This document shows positions 1 to 8,781 of a DNA stretch of 64,000 bases, in pieces (the stretch's first letter is position 1; each line of letters begins with the position of its first letter). Below the pieces are notes generated by a model. It was not told where the DNA came from. It searched no databases and saw nothing but the letters and a program-made list of their open reading frames with translations. This stretch comes from Phycisphaerae bacterium (lineage in GTDB: Bacteria > Planctomycetota > Phycisphaerae > Phycisphaerales > UBA1924), in the NCBI GenBank assembly GCA_022180725.1, contig BQMO01000003.1, forward strand, positions 62,001 to 126,000. Direction: 5' to 3'. The translations under genes and the position numbers were made by a program.

Positions 1-1
1 G

Positions 2-1213
2 GTCCTCGCCAAGCAGACCTACTCGGGCATCGTGCCCGAACGCGTGCTCAACCTGTGCGTGGGTTTGCTGGGCGCCATGGACGCCGCCGCCAACATCCTG
101 AGTTTCGCGTGGCTCAGCGTGGGGCAGGGCAAGCCCAAGATTCCCGTCGTCAACCTGCTCCAGGTCGGGGTCATCGCGACCCTGGGCGGCATCGCCCTGC
201 TCCCGCAGACTCCGACGGGGCTGGTCCTGCTCGTGCTGCTGGCGATGATCGCCCGTTCGTGCTGGTCGGGCATTCTCACCATTCGCCCGACGGTGTGGCG
301 GACGACCTACCCCGCCTCGATGCGGGCGCGCGTCGTCGGACGATTCTCCACCATCCAGTTGATCGTGGTGTCCATCGGCGGGGCGCTGCTGGGGCGGCTG
401 CTCGACGTGGATCGCGGGTGGTACGGCCCGGCGGTGGGAGCGGCGGGGTTCGTCGCCCTCTTCGCCGTCGTTGCCACCAGCCGCATCCGCGTCCGCCGCG
501 AGGCCCGCCAACTCCGCCTCGAACGCCATGGTGAGCCGATCATGAAGCCGTGGCACGGGCCGGCGGCGGTGTGGCGCGTGCTCCGCAGGGACCGCCGCTA
601 CGCCCAGTTCCAGGGGTGCATGACGGTGCTCGGGTTCGCCAACATCATGGTGAACCCCATCCTCGCCATCACGCTCAAGGAACAGTTCGGCAAGGATTTC
701 TTCGCCAGCATTCTCATCACCAGCACGCTCCAGCAGGGCATGCAGATCGTCGCGATTCCCATGTGGGCCAAGATGCTCGACCGGTCGCACGTCGTGCAGT
801 TCCGGGCCATTCACAGTTGGGTGTTCGCGCTCAGCGGGCTGTTGCTGGTCGCCGGGGCCGTGCTCCATCAGGTCGCGTGGTTCTATGTCGCCGCGATGGT
901 GATGGGGCTGGCGTACGGGGGCGGCTCGATCGCGTGGCACCTCGGGCACGTGGACTTCGCGCCCCCGAGCGAGACGAGCCAGTACATGGCCGCCCACGTT
1001 ACGCTCAACGGTGTGCGCGGGCTGATCGCGCCCTTCGTGTCGGTCACGCTGTACGAAGTCTTCAAGGCCGCGGGGTGGAACGCCTCGGCTTTGGTGTTGG
1101 GGGTGTCGCTGGGCGTGTCGGTCGCCGGCGCGGTCGGGTTCTCGTGGCTGAACGCCTCGATGAAGCGCGAGATGATCGGATTCTCACGCGCCAAGAAAGC
1201 CGCCGCGTCGTGA
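2..1213 (+). CDS. MFS transporter (5' truncated by window)
   Basis: This polytopic inner-membrane protein looks like a major facilitator superfamily permease. The frame is open to the first base of the window, so the true start lies to the left; a GTG at 32 falls inside the frame and is probably not the start. About 400 residues are visible. They contain roughly ten hydrophobic helices in two groups, split by an Arg-rich cytoplasmic loop (residues about 150-190). That matches the six-plus-six MFS plan with the first helices missing. The substrate cannot be read from sequence. The gene ends convergently, 42 nt from the heat-shock gene on the other strand. Confidence 0.7.
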   Translation, partial: VLAKQTYSGIVPERVLNLCVGLLGAMDAAANILSFAWLSVGQGKPKIPVVNLLQVGVIATLGGIALLPQTPTGLVLLVLLAMIARSCWSGILTIRPTVWRTTYPASMRARVVGRFSTIQLIVVSIGGALLGRLLDVDRGWYGPAVGAAGFVALFAVVATSRIRVRREARQLRLERHGEPIMKPWHGPAAVWRVLRRDRRYAQFQGCMTVLGFANIMVNPILAITLKEQFGKDFFASILITSTLQQGMQIVAIPMWAKMLDRSHVVQFRAIHSWVFALSGLLLVAGAVLHQVAWFYVAAMVMGLAYGGGSIAWHLGHVDFAPPSETSQYMAAHVTLNGVRGLIAPFVSVTLYEVFKAAGWNASALVLGVSLGVSVAGAVGFSWLNASMKREMIGFSRAKKAAAS

Positions 1214-1255
1214 CCGACGCGGCGCGCCCGATTCAACCCTCTCCTCCATCGCCGT

Positions 1256-1684
1256 TTATCCGATGCGGATCTTCCGCGGCTGAATCTGCGCCGGCTTGGG
1301 CAGCCGGAGCGTCAGCACGCCGTTGACCAGTTCGGCCTGGGCCTGGTCCTCGAGCACCGGCGCGGGCAGTTGCACCCGCCGCGCCAGCGTGTTCGTGCGC
1401 CGCTCGCGCCGGTGGTACCGCTCGGTGGTCTCCTCGGTGCTTTCCTCGCGCGTCGCGGTGAGGCTCAGCACGCCGTCGTGCACCTCGGCCTCGACCTGCT
1501 CCTTCGTGAACCCCGGCACCGACGCCCGCACGATCACGTGCGTGTCCGTTTCGGAAATGTCCAGGGCCATCGCCTCCGCCCCGTCCCGCAACGTCGGCAT
1601 CGACGTGAAGAACGGCTCATTGAAGAACGACTCGAACACGGCCACGGGCGAGAGGGAATTCTGTCGGCGGATCATGCAGTTCAT
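1256..1684 (-). CDS. Small heat-shock protein (Hsp20/alpha-crystallin)
   Basis: ATP-independent holdase chaperone of 142 aa, the usual length for the family. A Phe-rich N-terminal arm (FESFFNEPFF) is followed by an alpha-crystallin domain from about residue 40. The domain ends in the hallmark A-x-x-x-N-GVLTL segment (AELVNGVLTLRLPK), and a C-terminal I-x-I anchor (KIRIG) follows. An AAGGAGG Shine-Dalgarno sits just upstream of the ATG and supports the start. The leader carries several inverted repeats, annotated separately, that could mediate heat regulation; the regulator is unknown. Confidence 0.93.
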   Translation of the reverse strand: MNCMIRRQNSLSPVAVFESFFNEPFFTSMPTLRDGAEAMALDISETDTHVIVRASVPGFTKEQVEAEVHDGVLSLTATREESTEETTERYHRRERRTNTLARRVQLPAPVLEDQAQAELVNGVLTLRLPKPAQIQPRKIRIG

Positions 1685-1716
1685 GGATGCCTCCTTGTGT
1701 TATCCGGCTTTATTCG

Positions 1717-1733
1717 TGCCGCACGATGCGGCA
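1717..1733. repeat. Inverted repeat in the heat-shock gene leader
   Basis: A perfect 7-bp inverted repeat, TGCCGCA-CGA-TGCGGCA, lies 33-49 nt upstream of the small heat-shock ATG on the minus strand. In the transcript it would form a compact GC-rich hairpin in the leader. It could be an operator or an RNA structural element. There is no match to CIRCE (TTAGCACTC-N9-GAGTGCTAA). Function is inferred from position only. Confidence 0.4.
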
Positions 1734-1808
1734 TGAGGACCCAAGGCAACCGGCGTGCCAGCATGATCCCCACCGCCCCACACGATCACGTCCGTACGCA
1801 GTTGTGGC

Positions 1809-1856
1809 GTGCGTGGGTGAGGGCGTGCGTGGGTGAGGGCGTGCGTGGGGAAGGGG
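1809..1856. repeat. Three tandem 16-nt repeats
   Basis: The unit GTGCGTGGGTGAGGGC occurs twice exactly (1809-1824 and 1825-1840) and a third time with changes (1841-1856). It lies in the 328-nt non-coding stretch (1685-2012) between the divergent heat-shock and zinc-ribbon genes. Three units without spacers are not a CRISPR; a simple tandem duplication is the likely origin. Confidence 0.6.
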
Positions 1857-1882
1857 GCAAGCATCCCATCGCCGTCGATGGC

Positions 1883-1930
1883 GGCAGTCTTGCTGCCAAG
1901 ATGACATCGAACGCCCGTTCGTACGAACGG
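1883..1930. promoter_or_regulatory. Two palindromes between divergent genes
   Basis: Two dyads lie close together here: GGCAG-TCTTG-CTGCC (about 1883-1897) and a perfect 16-bp palindrome, CCGTTCGTACGAACGG (1915-1930). They lie about 200-245 nt upstream of the heat-shock ATG and 85-130 nt upstream of the zinc-ribbon start. The long perfect palindrome is the stronger operator candidate, for a dimeric regulator serving one or both genes. This is inferred from symmetry and position. Confidence 0.4.
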
Positions 1931-2012
1931 ATGGCCGGGGAAGGCCCCCCGCTGACGGATTCTTCGCCCGCTCGCATCGTCGTGGGTACGCTGTTCGAAT
2001 CGGAGGCTGCCC

Positions 2013-3716
2013 GTGCTCCCCGTGGTGCTGATAAGTCTTCTCGCGTCGCTCGCGCTTGGGTTGGCCATGCTGTGGGTGGGGCTGCGCGGGCGGCGCATCA
2101 ACGATCACCCGGTCTGTCGCCAGTGCGCGTTTGATCTTCACGGCATCTACCCCGAAAGTGTGACGTGCCCGGAGTGCGGTGCGGGGTTGAAGCGCGAAAA
2201 GAGCGTGCGGATCGGGGCGCGTCGACGAATGGTCGGCGTGACGCTGCTTGGGGCGTTCCTGGCCCTGGCGCCGCTGCCCCCGATCGCCGCGGTCGCGTTG
2301 GCAGCCATCACCGGGACGGACGTCAACGCATACAAGCCCCTGGGGTTGATTCTGTGGGAGGCCCGCCGGGCCGATCGGGCGCGCACCGCGAAACTCGCCG
2401 CCGAGGTCCTGAACCGGGCGCTCTCCAAGTCGCTCTCGCCCGCGCAATACCAGACGGTGATCGAGGCCGTGCTCGCCATGCAGGCCGACTCCGCCGTGGT
2501 GTGGGACGAGGGCTGGGGCGACCTCATCGAACGCGCGAAACTCGACGGCGTCTTGACGGCGGCTCAGGAATCACGGTTCAACACACAGGCCTTCGCGCTC
2601 ACGCCACGAACACGGGCCAAGGTCCGCGCCGGTCAGGTGCTGCCCGTGCGTCTCATGCCCGGCGCGGGCCGGGTCGCCTCGACGACGAACCTGCTGGCCG
2701 GGGTGACGTTCGTGGGCGCACGGATCGACGGCACGCCTGTGACGCAAGCCGCCGACGCTCCGCCCGCCGAGATCATCAGCCCCTTCGGCGGATTCGCCGT
2801 GATGAGCCTCGGCGGATTCGACGACGCCGGGCCGAATCTGGGCTTTGTATCGATCAACGGCACGCGCGCGGGCACGGTCTTCGGGCTGGGCGGCCCGCTC
2901 AAGGACCTCAAACTCGAACTCCCGCGCGCCCTGACGCCAGGCGTGCACCGCCTGGAGATCGACCTCGATCTCGACGTGCAGCCCGGCGGGCGCGGGGGCA
3001 TGGCCATGACCCTTGTCAACGGACGGTTACTGTCCGGCGGCCCCGCGAACGAATCCACCCGCGTCAGTCTTGGCGTTGACGTCGAAGTGGTCCCCGACGA
3101 TCAACCCGTTGCCACGGCCCAAGCGCCCAGCCCCGACGCCGACGCCGCCCTCGCCAAGGCCCTCGGACCGGTCTCGGTCCGCATCGACGCCGCGAGCCCC
3201 GCGACCCGCGCCGACCGAACCCTCCCCCGCGCCGTTACCGCCGAGTTCACGGTCAAAGATCTGCCGGTGCCCGTGGCCTTCGATGTCTTTCTGCGATTCG
3301 GCGGCGAGGAGATCCGCCTGGGCAGCCTTGACAGCGCGCCCCGACCTGACCGTGGCGGCCTGATGACATTCTCCTCCGCCGTCAGCATTACGGTCAACGG
3401 CATCACGCGGAGTTCGCGCGCCGACGGCGCGCCCGGGCGCGCCTCGGTGAGCGCCTCGATCCGGGGCCTCGCCGCGAGCGATCAGGTTGATGTCGTGCTT
3501 CGTCCCAGCGAAGACGTCGCCGCGGCGACGCTTGAACTGGACTCGTACTACGGCGGGGAAGTCGTGCTCCCCGGGCTCATCGTCGAACCCGGCGTATCGA
3601 ACGACCCCTTCGACCGCATGCGCGAACTCCAGGACACGCTGCGCCGGCAACTCACCCCCGCACGTCCGCGTGGAGGATCGCCCGCCGCCCCCGTGTCGCC
3701 TTCCGGCCCGTTCTAG
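2013..3716 (+). CDS. Zinc-ribbon membrane protein of unknown function
   Basis: A 567-aa protein with no function I recognise. It starts at a GTG seven nt after a CGGAGG Shine-Dalgarno. Residues 1-25 form a membrane helix. A four-cysteine zinc ribbon follows (C35-x2-C38 and C52-x2-C55, reading CRQCAFDLHG ... CPECG), then a second hydrophobic segment at about 72-100. The remaining ~460 residues are soluble-looking, with beta-rich stretches and an Ala/Pro-rich linker at about 365-385. Zinc ribbons of the CRxCxFDLxG type are, as I recall, common in planctomycete membrane proteins. Threonine aldolase follows 31 nt downstream on the same strand. Confidence 0.75.
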   Translation: MLPVVLISLLASLALGLAMLWVGLRGRRINDHPVCRQCAFDLHGIYPESVTCPECGAGLKREKSVRIGARRRMVGVTLLGAFLALAPLPPIAAVALAAITGTDVNAYKPLGLILWEARRADRARTAKLAAEVLNRALSKSLSPAQYQTVIEAVLAMQADSAVVWDEGWGDLIERAKLDGVLTAAQESRFNTQAFALTPRTRAKVRAGQVLPVRLMPGAGRVASTTNLLAGVTFVGARIDGTPVTQAADAPPAEIISPFGGFAVMSLGGFDDAGPNLGFVSINGTRAGTVFGLGGPLKDLKLELPRALTPGVHRLEIDLDLDVQPGGRGGMAMTLVNGRLLSGGPANESTRVSLGVDVEVVPDDQPVATAQAPSPDADAALAKALGPVSVRIDAASPATRADRTLPRAVTAEFTVKDLPVPVAFDVFLRFGGEEIRLGSLDSAPRPDRGGLMTFSSAVSITVNGITRSSRADGAPGRASVSASIRGLAASDQVDVVLRPSEDVAAATLELDSYYGGEVVLPGLIVEPGVSNDPFDRMRELQDTLRRQLTPARPRGGSPAAPVSPSGPF

Positions 3717-3747
3717 GGAGACGCGTACCCTCCCGTACACTTCGGGC

Positions 3748-4824
3748 ATGCCCGAAACGACCGTTGATCTTCGCAGCGATACCGTGACGCGCCCCACGCC
3801 CGCCATGCGCGAGGCCATGATGCGCGCCCCGCTGGGCGACGACGTGCTGGGCGATGATCCGACGGTGAAAACCCTCGAGGCGCGATTCGCCTTGCTGCTC
3901 GGCAAGCAGGCCGCCGTGTTCGTTCCCTCGGGCACGATGGCCAACCAGGCGGCCATCCGCGCTCACACCGAGCCGGGCGACGAGATCATCGCGCACGAGA
4001 GCAGCCACGTGGTGCTCTACGAGGGCGGCGCCCCTGCGGCCCTCTCGGGGTGCCTGGTAAGGTGCCTGCGGGGTTCGCGCGGGCAGTTCACCGCCGACGA
4101 CGTGCGCGGCGCCGTCCGCGCGCGCAATGACCACTTCCCCATCTCCAAACTCGTCGTCGTCGAGAACACCCAGAATCGCGGGGGAGGATCGGTCTGGGCG
4201 CTCGACGACCTCCGCGCCGTCGCCGCCGCCTCGCGCGAGCACGGCCTGCGCCTGCACCTCGACGGGGCGCGCCTCTGGAACGCCCACGTGGCCGCCGGCG
4301 TGCCGCTGAAGGATTACGCCGCCCTGTTCGACACGGTGTCCTGCTGCTTCAGCAAGGGCCTTGGGGCACCCGTCGGCTCGGCCTTGGCGGGCGACGCCGC
4401 CACCATCGCCCGTGCCCGGCGCTTCCGCAAGATGTTCGGCGGGGGGATGCGCCAGAGCGGCCTGCTCGCCGCCGCCGCCCTGCATGCGATGGATCACCAC
4501 GTCGCGCGCCTCGCCGACGACCACGCGAACGCGGCCTACCTGGCCCGGGGCCTCGCCGAAGTGCCCGGCTTGGCGCTCGCCGGCGAGCATCGGGGCCGGG
4601 GAGTCGAGACGAACATCGTGTACGTGGACCTGACGCCCGACGCGCCCCTCGACGCGGCGGGGCTGGTGACCCGGCTCGAAGCCGCGGGGGTGCGCGTGCT
4701 CGCCACCGGGCCGCGCCAGTTTCGCGCGGTGACGCACCTCGACGTGGACCGGGCGGGGATGGACCGTGCCCTGGCCGCCTGCCGTGCCGTGCTGGGCGCC
4801 ACGCCCGCTACTTCACGCGCGTGA
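3748..4824 (+). CDS. ltaE: Low-specificity threonine aldolase
   Basis: PLP-dependent fold-type I enzyme that splits L-threonine or allo-threonine into glycine and acetaldehyde; cytosolic. The 358 aa match the family length. Family features are the N-terminal DLRSDTVTRPTPAMREAM, the PSGTMANQ cofactor-phosphate region, the HLDGARLWNA segment carrying the PLP-binding Asp, and the Schiff-base Lys in CCFSKGLGAPVGS. The ATG at 3748 is chosen because family homology begins within a few residues of it. The last 17 nt overlap, tail to tail, the end of the gene on the opposite strand. Confidence 0.93.
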   Translation: MPETTVDLRSDTVTRPTPAMREAMMRAPLGDDVLGDDPTVKTLEARFALLLGKQAAVFVPSGTMANQAAIRAHTEPGDEIIAHESSHVVLYEGGAPAALSGCLVRCLRGSRGQFTADDVRGAVRARNDHFPISKLVVVENTQNRGGGSVWALDDLRAVAAASREHGLRLHLDGARLWNAHVAAGVPLKDYAALFDTVSCCFSKGLGAPVGSALAGDAATIARARRFRKMFGGGMRQSGLLAAAALHAMDHHVARLADDHANAAYLARGLAEVPGLALAGEHRGRGVETNIVYVDLTPDAPLDAAGLVTRLEAAGVRVLATGPRQFRAVTHLDVDRAGMDRALAACRAVLGATPATSRA

Positions 4825-5719
4825 CCTTGACGTTCATTTCCTGCGTCGTGTTCTCCGCCTTTCCGTCGCGGCGGACCTGCACGCTGAGGCGCTGGCGGGA
4901 ATCACTCTCCACCAGCATCCCGCCTTCAAGGTCCCACACGGTTTTCCCCGTGATGGTCGAGTCGCTGATCCGCACCGGCGGCATCGTCCCCTGGCCTGAC
5001 GAAGGGTCGAGCAGCACTTTGCCCACCGAGGTGATGGTCGCCCGTCCGCCGCTGCTCGAGGCGATCGTGTGCGTCATCTCGATCCGCGTCGTGCCCATCA
5101 GCCCTTCGAGGCTGCTCTGGGTCGTCCATGATTCGCCGACCGAGGCCTTGCCCTGGCCCTTCTTCGTCGTGGTGATCGGTCCGAAGATGGACTTGAAGAC
5201 GTCCGCCGCCCCGAACGACGCGCCCAGGCCCCCCGCCAGCCCGCGGAGCGCCTCCCCCCCTGACACGCTCGTGATCTCCCCGTGCTTGTCCATGACCACG
5301 GTCTGTGTCAGCCCGACCAGCGACCGCAGGACCGCGTCGAAGGGGTCGTCGGGCGTGGCGGGCTTCGTGCTGTCGAACTCCACGTCGGCCACGCCGTTCC
5401 TGATCGTCGCTTTGAACGACTCGTACACCAGGTCGAGCGTGTACCCCTTTTCCGGGTCCACCCCCGTGCACCGAAGCAACAGCCCGATTTCCTGTTTGGT
5501 GCTCGTGCCGCCGTCCTCTCCCTCGGCGGCGCCCATCCCCTTGCTGTCGAGGGTCATTTTCAGTCGAACTTCCTGTCCCTTGGTGAAGCGAGGCCGCAGA
5601 TCGACCTCGGCCCCCTTGGGCACGCGGGCCTCGGGCTTTACCTGCGCCGAGGCCGTGTCGGCGGTAACGCCTCCGAGAATGGCCAGAACGAGCACGAGGG
5701 CAAGTCGGCGACCGCGCAT
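4808..5719 (-). CDS. Secreted protein, DUF6263-like
   Basis: A 303-aa exported protein with a Sec signal peptide (MRGRRLALVLVLAILGGVTADTASA, cleavage near residue 25). The mature part begins with a K-G-x-E-V-x-L-x-x-x-F-x-K-G-Q-E-V pattern and continues with long beta-strands and polar loops. The layout resembles secreted DUF6263-type proteins of unknown role, a resemblance recalled rather than searched. GGAGAG precedes the ATG. Its 3' end overlaps ltaE convergently by 17 nt. No catalytic motif is visible. Confidence 0.75.
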   Translation of the reverse strand: MRGRRLALVLVLAILGGVTADTASAQVKPEARVPKGAEVDLRPRFTKGQEVRLKMTLDSKGMGAAEGEDGGTSTKQEIGLLLRCTGVDPEKGYTLDLVYESFKATIRNGVADVEFDSTKPATPDDPFDAVLRSLVGLTQTVVMDKHGEITSVSGGEALRGLAGGLGASFGAADVFKSIFGPITTTKKGQGKASVGESWTTQSSLEGLMGTTRIEMTHTIASSSGGRATITSVGKVLLDPSSGQGTMPPVRISDSTITGKTVWDLEGGMLVESDSRQRLSVQVRRDGKAENTTQEMNVKVTRVK

Positions 5720-5831
5720 GGGGACTCTCCGTGGTGAGCCGGTGTACGGAAACCCGGGGACGCGGGTTGCGGCTTCGTGACAGGAGTCTATGAGGGTCTG
5801 ACGCCCGATCGGGCGGAGCGTTCCGGCGTGA

Positions 5832-6242
5832 TCAGGCCGCGTCGGTGCGGCGGTACCGGACCGTTTCGTTGTGAGCGCACGCCCGGGCCAGGTTCGTCAG
5901 AACACGGCGCTGCTCAGGGGTCAGGTCCATGAACTCCAGCCCGGCCTCACGCCGGAAGAGCCCGGCCCGTCGTACCCAGCGCACCACGCACGTCAAGGTC
6001 ATGTCCTGCTCGAAGGCCGAGAGTATGACGCCGATGATCTCGCCGGTTGTCGGGGCGCCCTGGTTGCATCGGATTCGAACGCCACCCGCGGAAAGGTCGA
6101 GCACGGTGCCCAGAGAACACCCAATATCTTGACACATCAGCCGCCCGTGCCGCCGGGCGTTGGTATTCTCCGGCGGCGGTTCATCGTGCAGGAATGGATT
6201 CCAGTCTGGATAGCGGGTCATGGCACGTTCACCATGCTCCAT
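5832..6242 (-). CDS. PilZ-domain protein
   Basis: Probable c-di-GMP receptor. The PilZ signature is present: an N-A-R-R-H-G-R segment supplying RxxxR, then V-L-D-L-S-A-G-G-V-R-I-R supplying D/NxSxxG about 25 residues on. After it come the beta-barrel strands (CVVRWVRR, GLEFMDL) and a short C-terminal helix. The ATG at 6242 gives 136 aa; an in-frame ATG at 6221 and the open frame up to 6437 are alternatives, and none has a clear Shine-Dalgarno. PilZ proteins of this stand-alone type often tune motility or exopolysaccharide; the partner here is unknown. Confidence 0.8.
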   Translation of the reverse strand: MEHGERAMTRYPDWNPFLHDEPPPENTNARRHGRLMCQDIGCSLGTVLDLSAGGVRIRCNQGAPTTGEIIGVILSAFEQDMTLTCVVRWVRRAGLFRREAGLEFMDLTPEQRRVLTNLARACAHNETVRYRRTDAA

Positions 6243-6591
6243 GATCGACCGAGGAGCAAGGGAATCGATGCGAAACTCACGAACTCGTACCGGCGCAGTC
6301 GTTACAGGCGTCGCGTGTACGCCGAACTCCCATGAAATCCCACGAAACCATTGAACATATGCCATGGTCAGGATTTGCGGATGAGCCGTCACCCCAATCT
6401 TGGTGGCATCCCGGCGTCGGACGGGGCGGCGTATCACCCGGACAGTCTCCCGGCGTTATCCGTTGGAGTCGAGGTTCCGCGGCGGTCTCCCGCTCGACGC
6501 CGCGCGCATCAATCCAACTGGCCATGACGCATGCGGGAGTCTCGCCACGGCTCCTGCGCCCTCCGGCGGAATATCTGGTAGTGTTCCGCCC
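6243..6591. other. Intergenic stretch between divergent genes
   Basis: About 350 nt separate the PilZ start from the ABC ATPase start. The PilZ frame stays open to 6437, so the gene may be longer at its N-terminus, but residues encoded there show no domain. No RNA gene, repeat or clear promoter hexamers are seen. Confidence 0.5.
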
Positions 6592-7440
6592 ATGCTCCGC
6601 CTGGAAAACCTCGTCAAGACGTTCGGCGCGCTGCGCGCGGTTGACGGCGTGTCCATCGAGATCAGGCCGGGCGAAGTCTTCGGGCTGCTCGGGCCCAACG
6701 GCGCGGGCAAGAGCACCACACTGGCCATGGCCGTCGGGCTGACCGCGCCTGATTCGGGCCGCGTCGAGATTACCGGGCACGGTTCGCCCACGTCCCCCTC
6801 GTCCCGGCGCGTCCTGGGCATCGCCCCACAGGCCCTCGCCCTCTACCACGACCTGACCGCCGAGGAGAACCTGCGGTTCTTCGGCCGGCTCTACGGACTG
6901 CGCGGCTCGGCGCTGAAGGGTCGTGTGGACACGGTCCTCGCCATGGTCGGTCTGGGTGATCGTCGCCGCGACCGCGTCAAGACCTATTCCGGGGGCATGC
7001 AGCGTCGCCTGAATCTCGCCGCCGCCCTGGTGCACGACCCGGCCTTGGTCCTGCTCGACGAGCCGACGGCGGGGGTCGATCCGCAATCGCGCAACAACAT
7101 CCTCGACCTCGTGCGCCTGCTCGCCTCGCAGGGCCGCACCATCGTCTACACGACCCACTACATGGAAGAGGCGCAGAAACTCTGCACGCGCGTGGGCATC
7201 ATCGACAAGGGGCGGCTGCTGGGCGTGGGGACGGTCGACGAACTCATCGCGCGTCATGGAGGTAAGGCCGTCGTGACGATCGAGCGTGACGACGGCGCCG
7301 AGCGCGTCGAGTCCGACGACCCGATGGTGGTCGTCGCCAAGGCCGCCGCGGCGGGGGGCACGCTCCGCGGCGTGCGCATCGACCGCCCCGATCTCGAGTC
7401 CGTCTTCCTCGCCATGACCGGGCGCCGCCTGCGCGATTGA
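6592..7440 (+). CDS. ABC-2 exporter ATPase
   Basis: ATP-binding subunit (282 aa) of an ABC-2-type exporter. Walker A (GPNGAGKST) is at about residues 34-42, a Q-loop (GIAPQALALY) near 80, the signature YSGGMQRR at about 132, and Walker B with D-loop (LVLLDEPTAGVD) at about 152-163. The C-terminal ~75 residues form the regulatory extension typical of the CcmA/NatA/DrrA group. The ATG at 6592 places the first beta-strand at the normal distance. The permease follows 13 nt downstream, so the two form one transporter. Confidence 0.93.
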   Translation: MLRLENLVKTFGALRAVDGVSIEIRPGEVFGLLGPNGAGKSTTLAMAVGLTAPDSGRVEITGHGSPTSPSSRRVLGIAPQALALYHDLTAEENLRFFGRLYGLRGSALKGRVDTVLAMVGLGDRRRDRVKTYSGGMQRRLNLAAALVHDPALVLLDEPTAGVDPQSRNNILDLVRLLASQGRTIVYTTHYMEEAQKLCTRVGIIDKGRLLGVGTVDELIARHGGKAVVTIERDDGAERVESDDPMVVVAKAAAAGGTLRGVRIDRPDLESVFLAMTGRRLRD

Positions 7441-7453
7441 TGGGAGCCGCCGC

Positions 7454-8764
7454 ATGAACGCGATCGTCGCCCTTGCCTTGAAGGACCTGAAACTGCTGTT
7501 GCGTGACCGCGCCAACGCCTTCTTCACGTTCGTCTTTCCGCTCGCGCTGGCCGTGTTCTTCGGGTATGTCTTCAGCGGGATGTACGGTTCGGGGGGCGAG
7601 GGGGTGGGCCAACTCCCCATCGCCGTGGTCGATCTCTCGGGCGGGCCGGAGTCGCGGGCCTTCCTCGCCGATCTCCAGGCCGACGCCGCGCTGGAAGTGA
7701 CCCTCGCCGCGACGCAGGCCGAGGGCGAGGCGCTGGTGAAGAAGAAGAAAGTCGGCGCGTGCGTGGTGATCCCCGAAGGGTTCGACGAGGCCGCGGGGGC
7801 GCTCTTCGCGGGCAAGACGCTCGAAGTGCGGGCGTACGTCGACCCCACGCGCGGGGCCGAGGGCGGGTTGCTCACGGGGAAACTCAACGAACTGGCCTTC
7901 CGGCGGATGCAGGGGGCGTTCACCGACCCCGCCGCGATGCGCAAGAGTCTCGACAACTCGCGCGCGGCCCTTGACCAGAGCGACGCCATCGACCCCGCGC
8001 AGAAGGCGCTGTTGTTCGACATGTTCGACAGCATCACCAAGGCCCAGGGCGGGCTGGCCGCCGCGCCGGACGGGGCGAACGCCCAGGGCGGCTTCAACGG
8101 GTGGAAGCCCATCCAGGTCACCGTCGAGAAACTCGAGTTCACCACCGCGGGGCGGGCCATGCCCACGAGCAGTTACGCCGTCTCGTTCCCGCAGGGCGTG
8201 GTCTGGGGCCTCCTTGGCTGCGTGATGGCCTTCGCCGTGTCGCTCGCGGGCGAGCGGGCCGCGGGCACGCTCCTGCGGCTCACCGTCGCGCCGATCGGCA
8301 AGGGCGCGATCCTCGCGGGCAAGGCGCTGGCGTGCTTCCTCGCGTGCCTGCTCGTGCAATGCCTGCTCCTGCTGCTGGCCATCGGCCCCTTCAAGGTCCG
8401 CGTGCCCGACTGGGGCGTGATGCTCCTGGTCGTCGTGCTCACCAGTTTCGCCTTCACGGGCCTGATGATGCTCCTCGCGGGCCTCGCGCGCACCGAGGGG
8501 GCCGCCCAGGGCCTGGGGCGTGCGGTGGTGCTCATCCTCGCGATGATCGGCGGCGGAACGATCCCTCTGTTCATCCTTCCCGCGGGCGTACAGACCTTCA
8601 GCAAGGTCAGCCCGTTCACCTGGGCGACGATCAGCCTCGAGGGCGCCCTCTGGCGCGGGTACGCATGGCCCGACATGATCCTGCCCGGGGCCGTGCTGCT
8701 GGCCTTCGGCCTGGTCGGCTTCGTTGTCGGCGTCAGCGCCATGCGGTGGTCGAGCTCCACGTGA
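7454..8764 (+). CDS. ABC-2 exporter permease
   Basis: Membrane subunit (436 aa) paired with the preceding ATPase. The topology is that of the ABC2_membrane_3 group. One N-terminal helix (about 20-45) is followed by a large extracytoplasmic domain (about 50-250) and five or six C-terminal helices (about 250-430), with the usual GERAAGTL segment after the second helix. The N-terminus reads as NAIVALALKDLKLLLRDR, typical for the family. The cargo is unknown; drug, lipid or ion-linked export are all compatible. tRNA-Val follows 17 nt after the stop. Confidence 0.9.
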   Translation: MNAIVALALKDLKLLLRDRANAFFTFVFPLALAVFFGYVFSGMYGSGGEGVGQLPIAVVDLSGGPESRAFLADLQADAALEVTLAATQAEGEALVKKKKVGACVVIPEGFDEAAGALFAGKTLEVRAYVDPTRGAEGGLLTGKLNELAFRRMQGAFTDPAAMRKSLDNSRAALDQSDAIDPAQKALLFDMFDSITKAQGGLAAAPDGANAQGGFNGWKPIQVTVEKLEFTTAGRAMPTSSYAVSFPQGVVWGLLGCVMAFAVSLAGERAAGTLLRLTVAPIGKGAILAGKALACFLACLLVQCLLLLLAIGPFKVRVPDWGVMLLVVVLTSFAFTGLMMLLAGLARTEGAAQGLGRAVVLILAMIGGGTIPLFILPAGVQTFSKVSPFTWATISLEGALWRGYAWPDMILPGAVLLAFGLVGFVVGVSAMRWSSST

Positions 8765-8781
8765 CGCTAGACTTGTCGCCC

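Noticed and set aside
1809..1856. Tandem repeats as a possible CRISPR
   Set aside because: Three adjacent 16-nt units have no spacers and no cas genes are nearby.
1879..1894. Sigma54-type promoter match (TGGC-N7-TTGCT)
   Set aside because: Only the core matches, it overlaps a dyad, and it lies about 120 nt before the next start with no enhancer-binding activator in the window.
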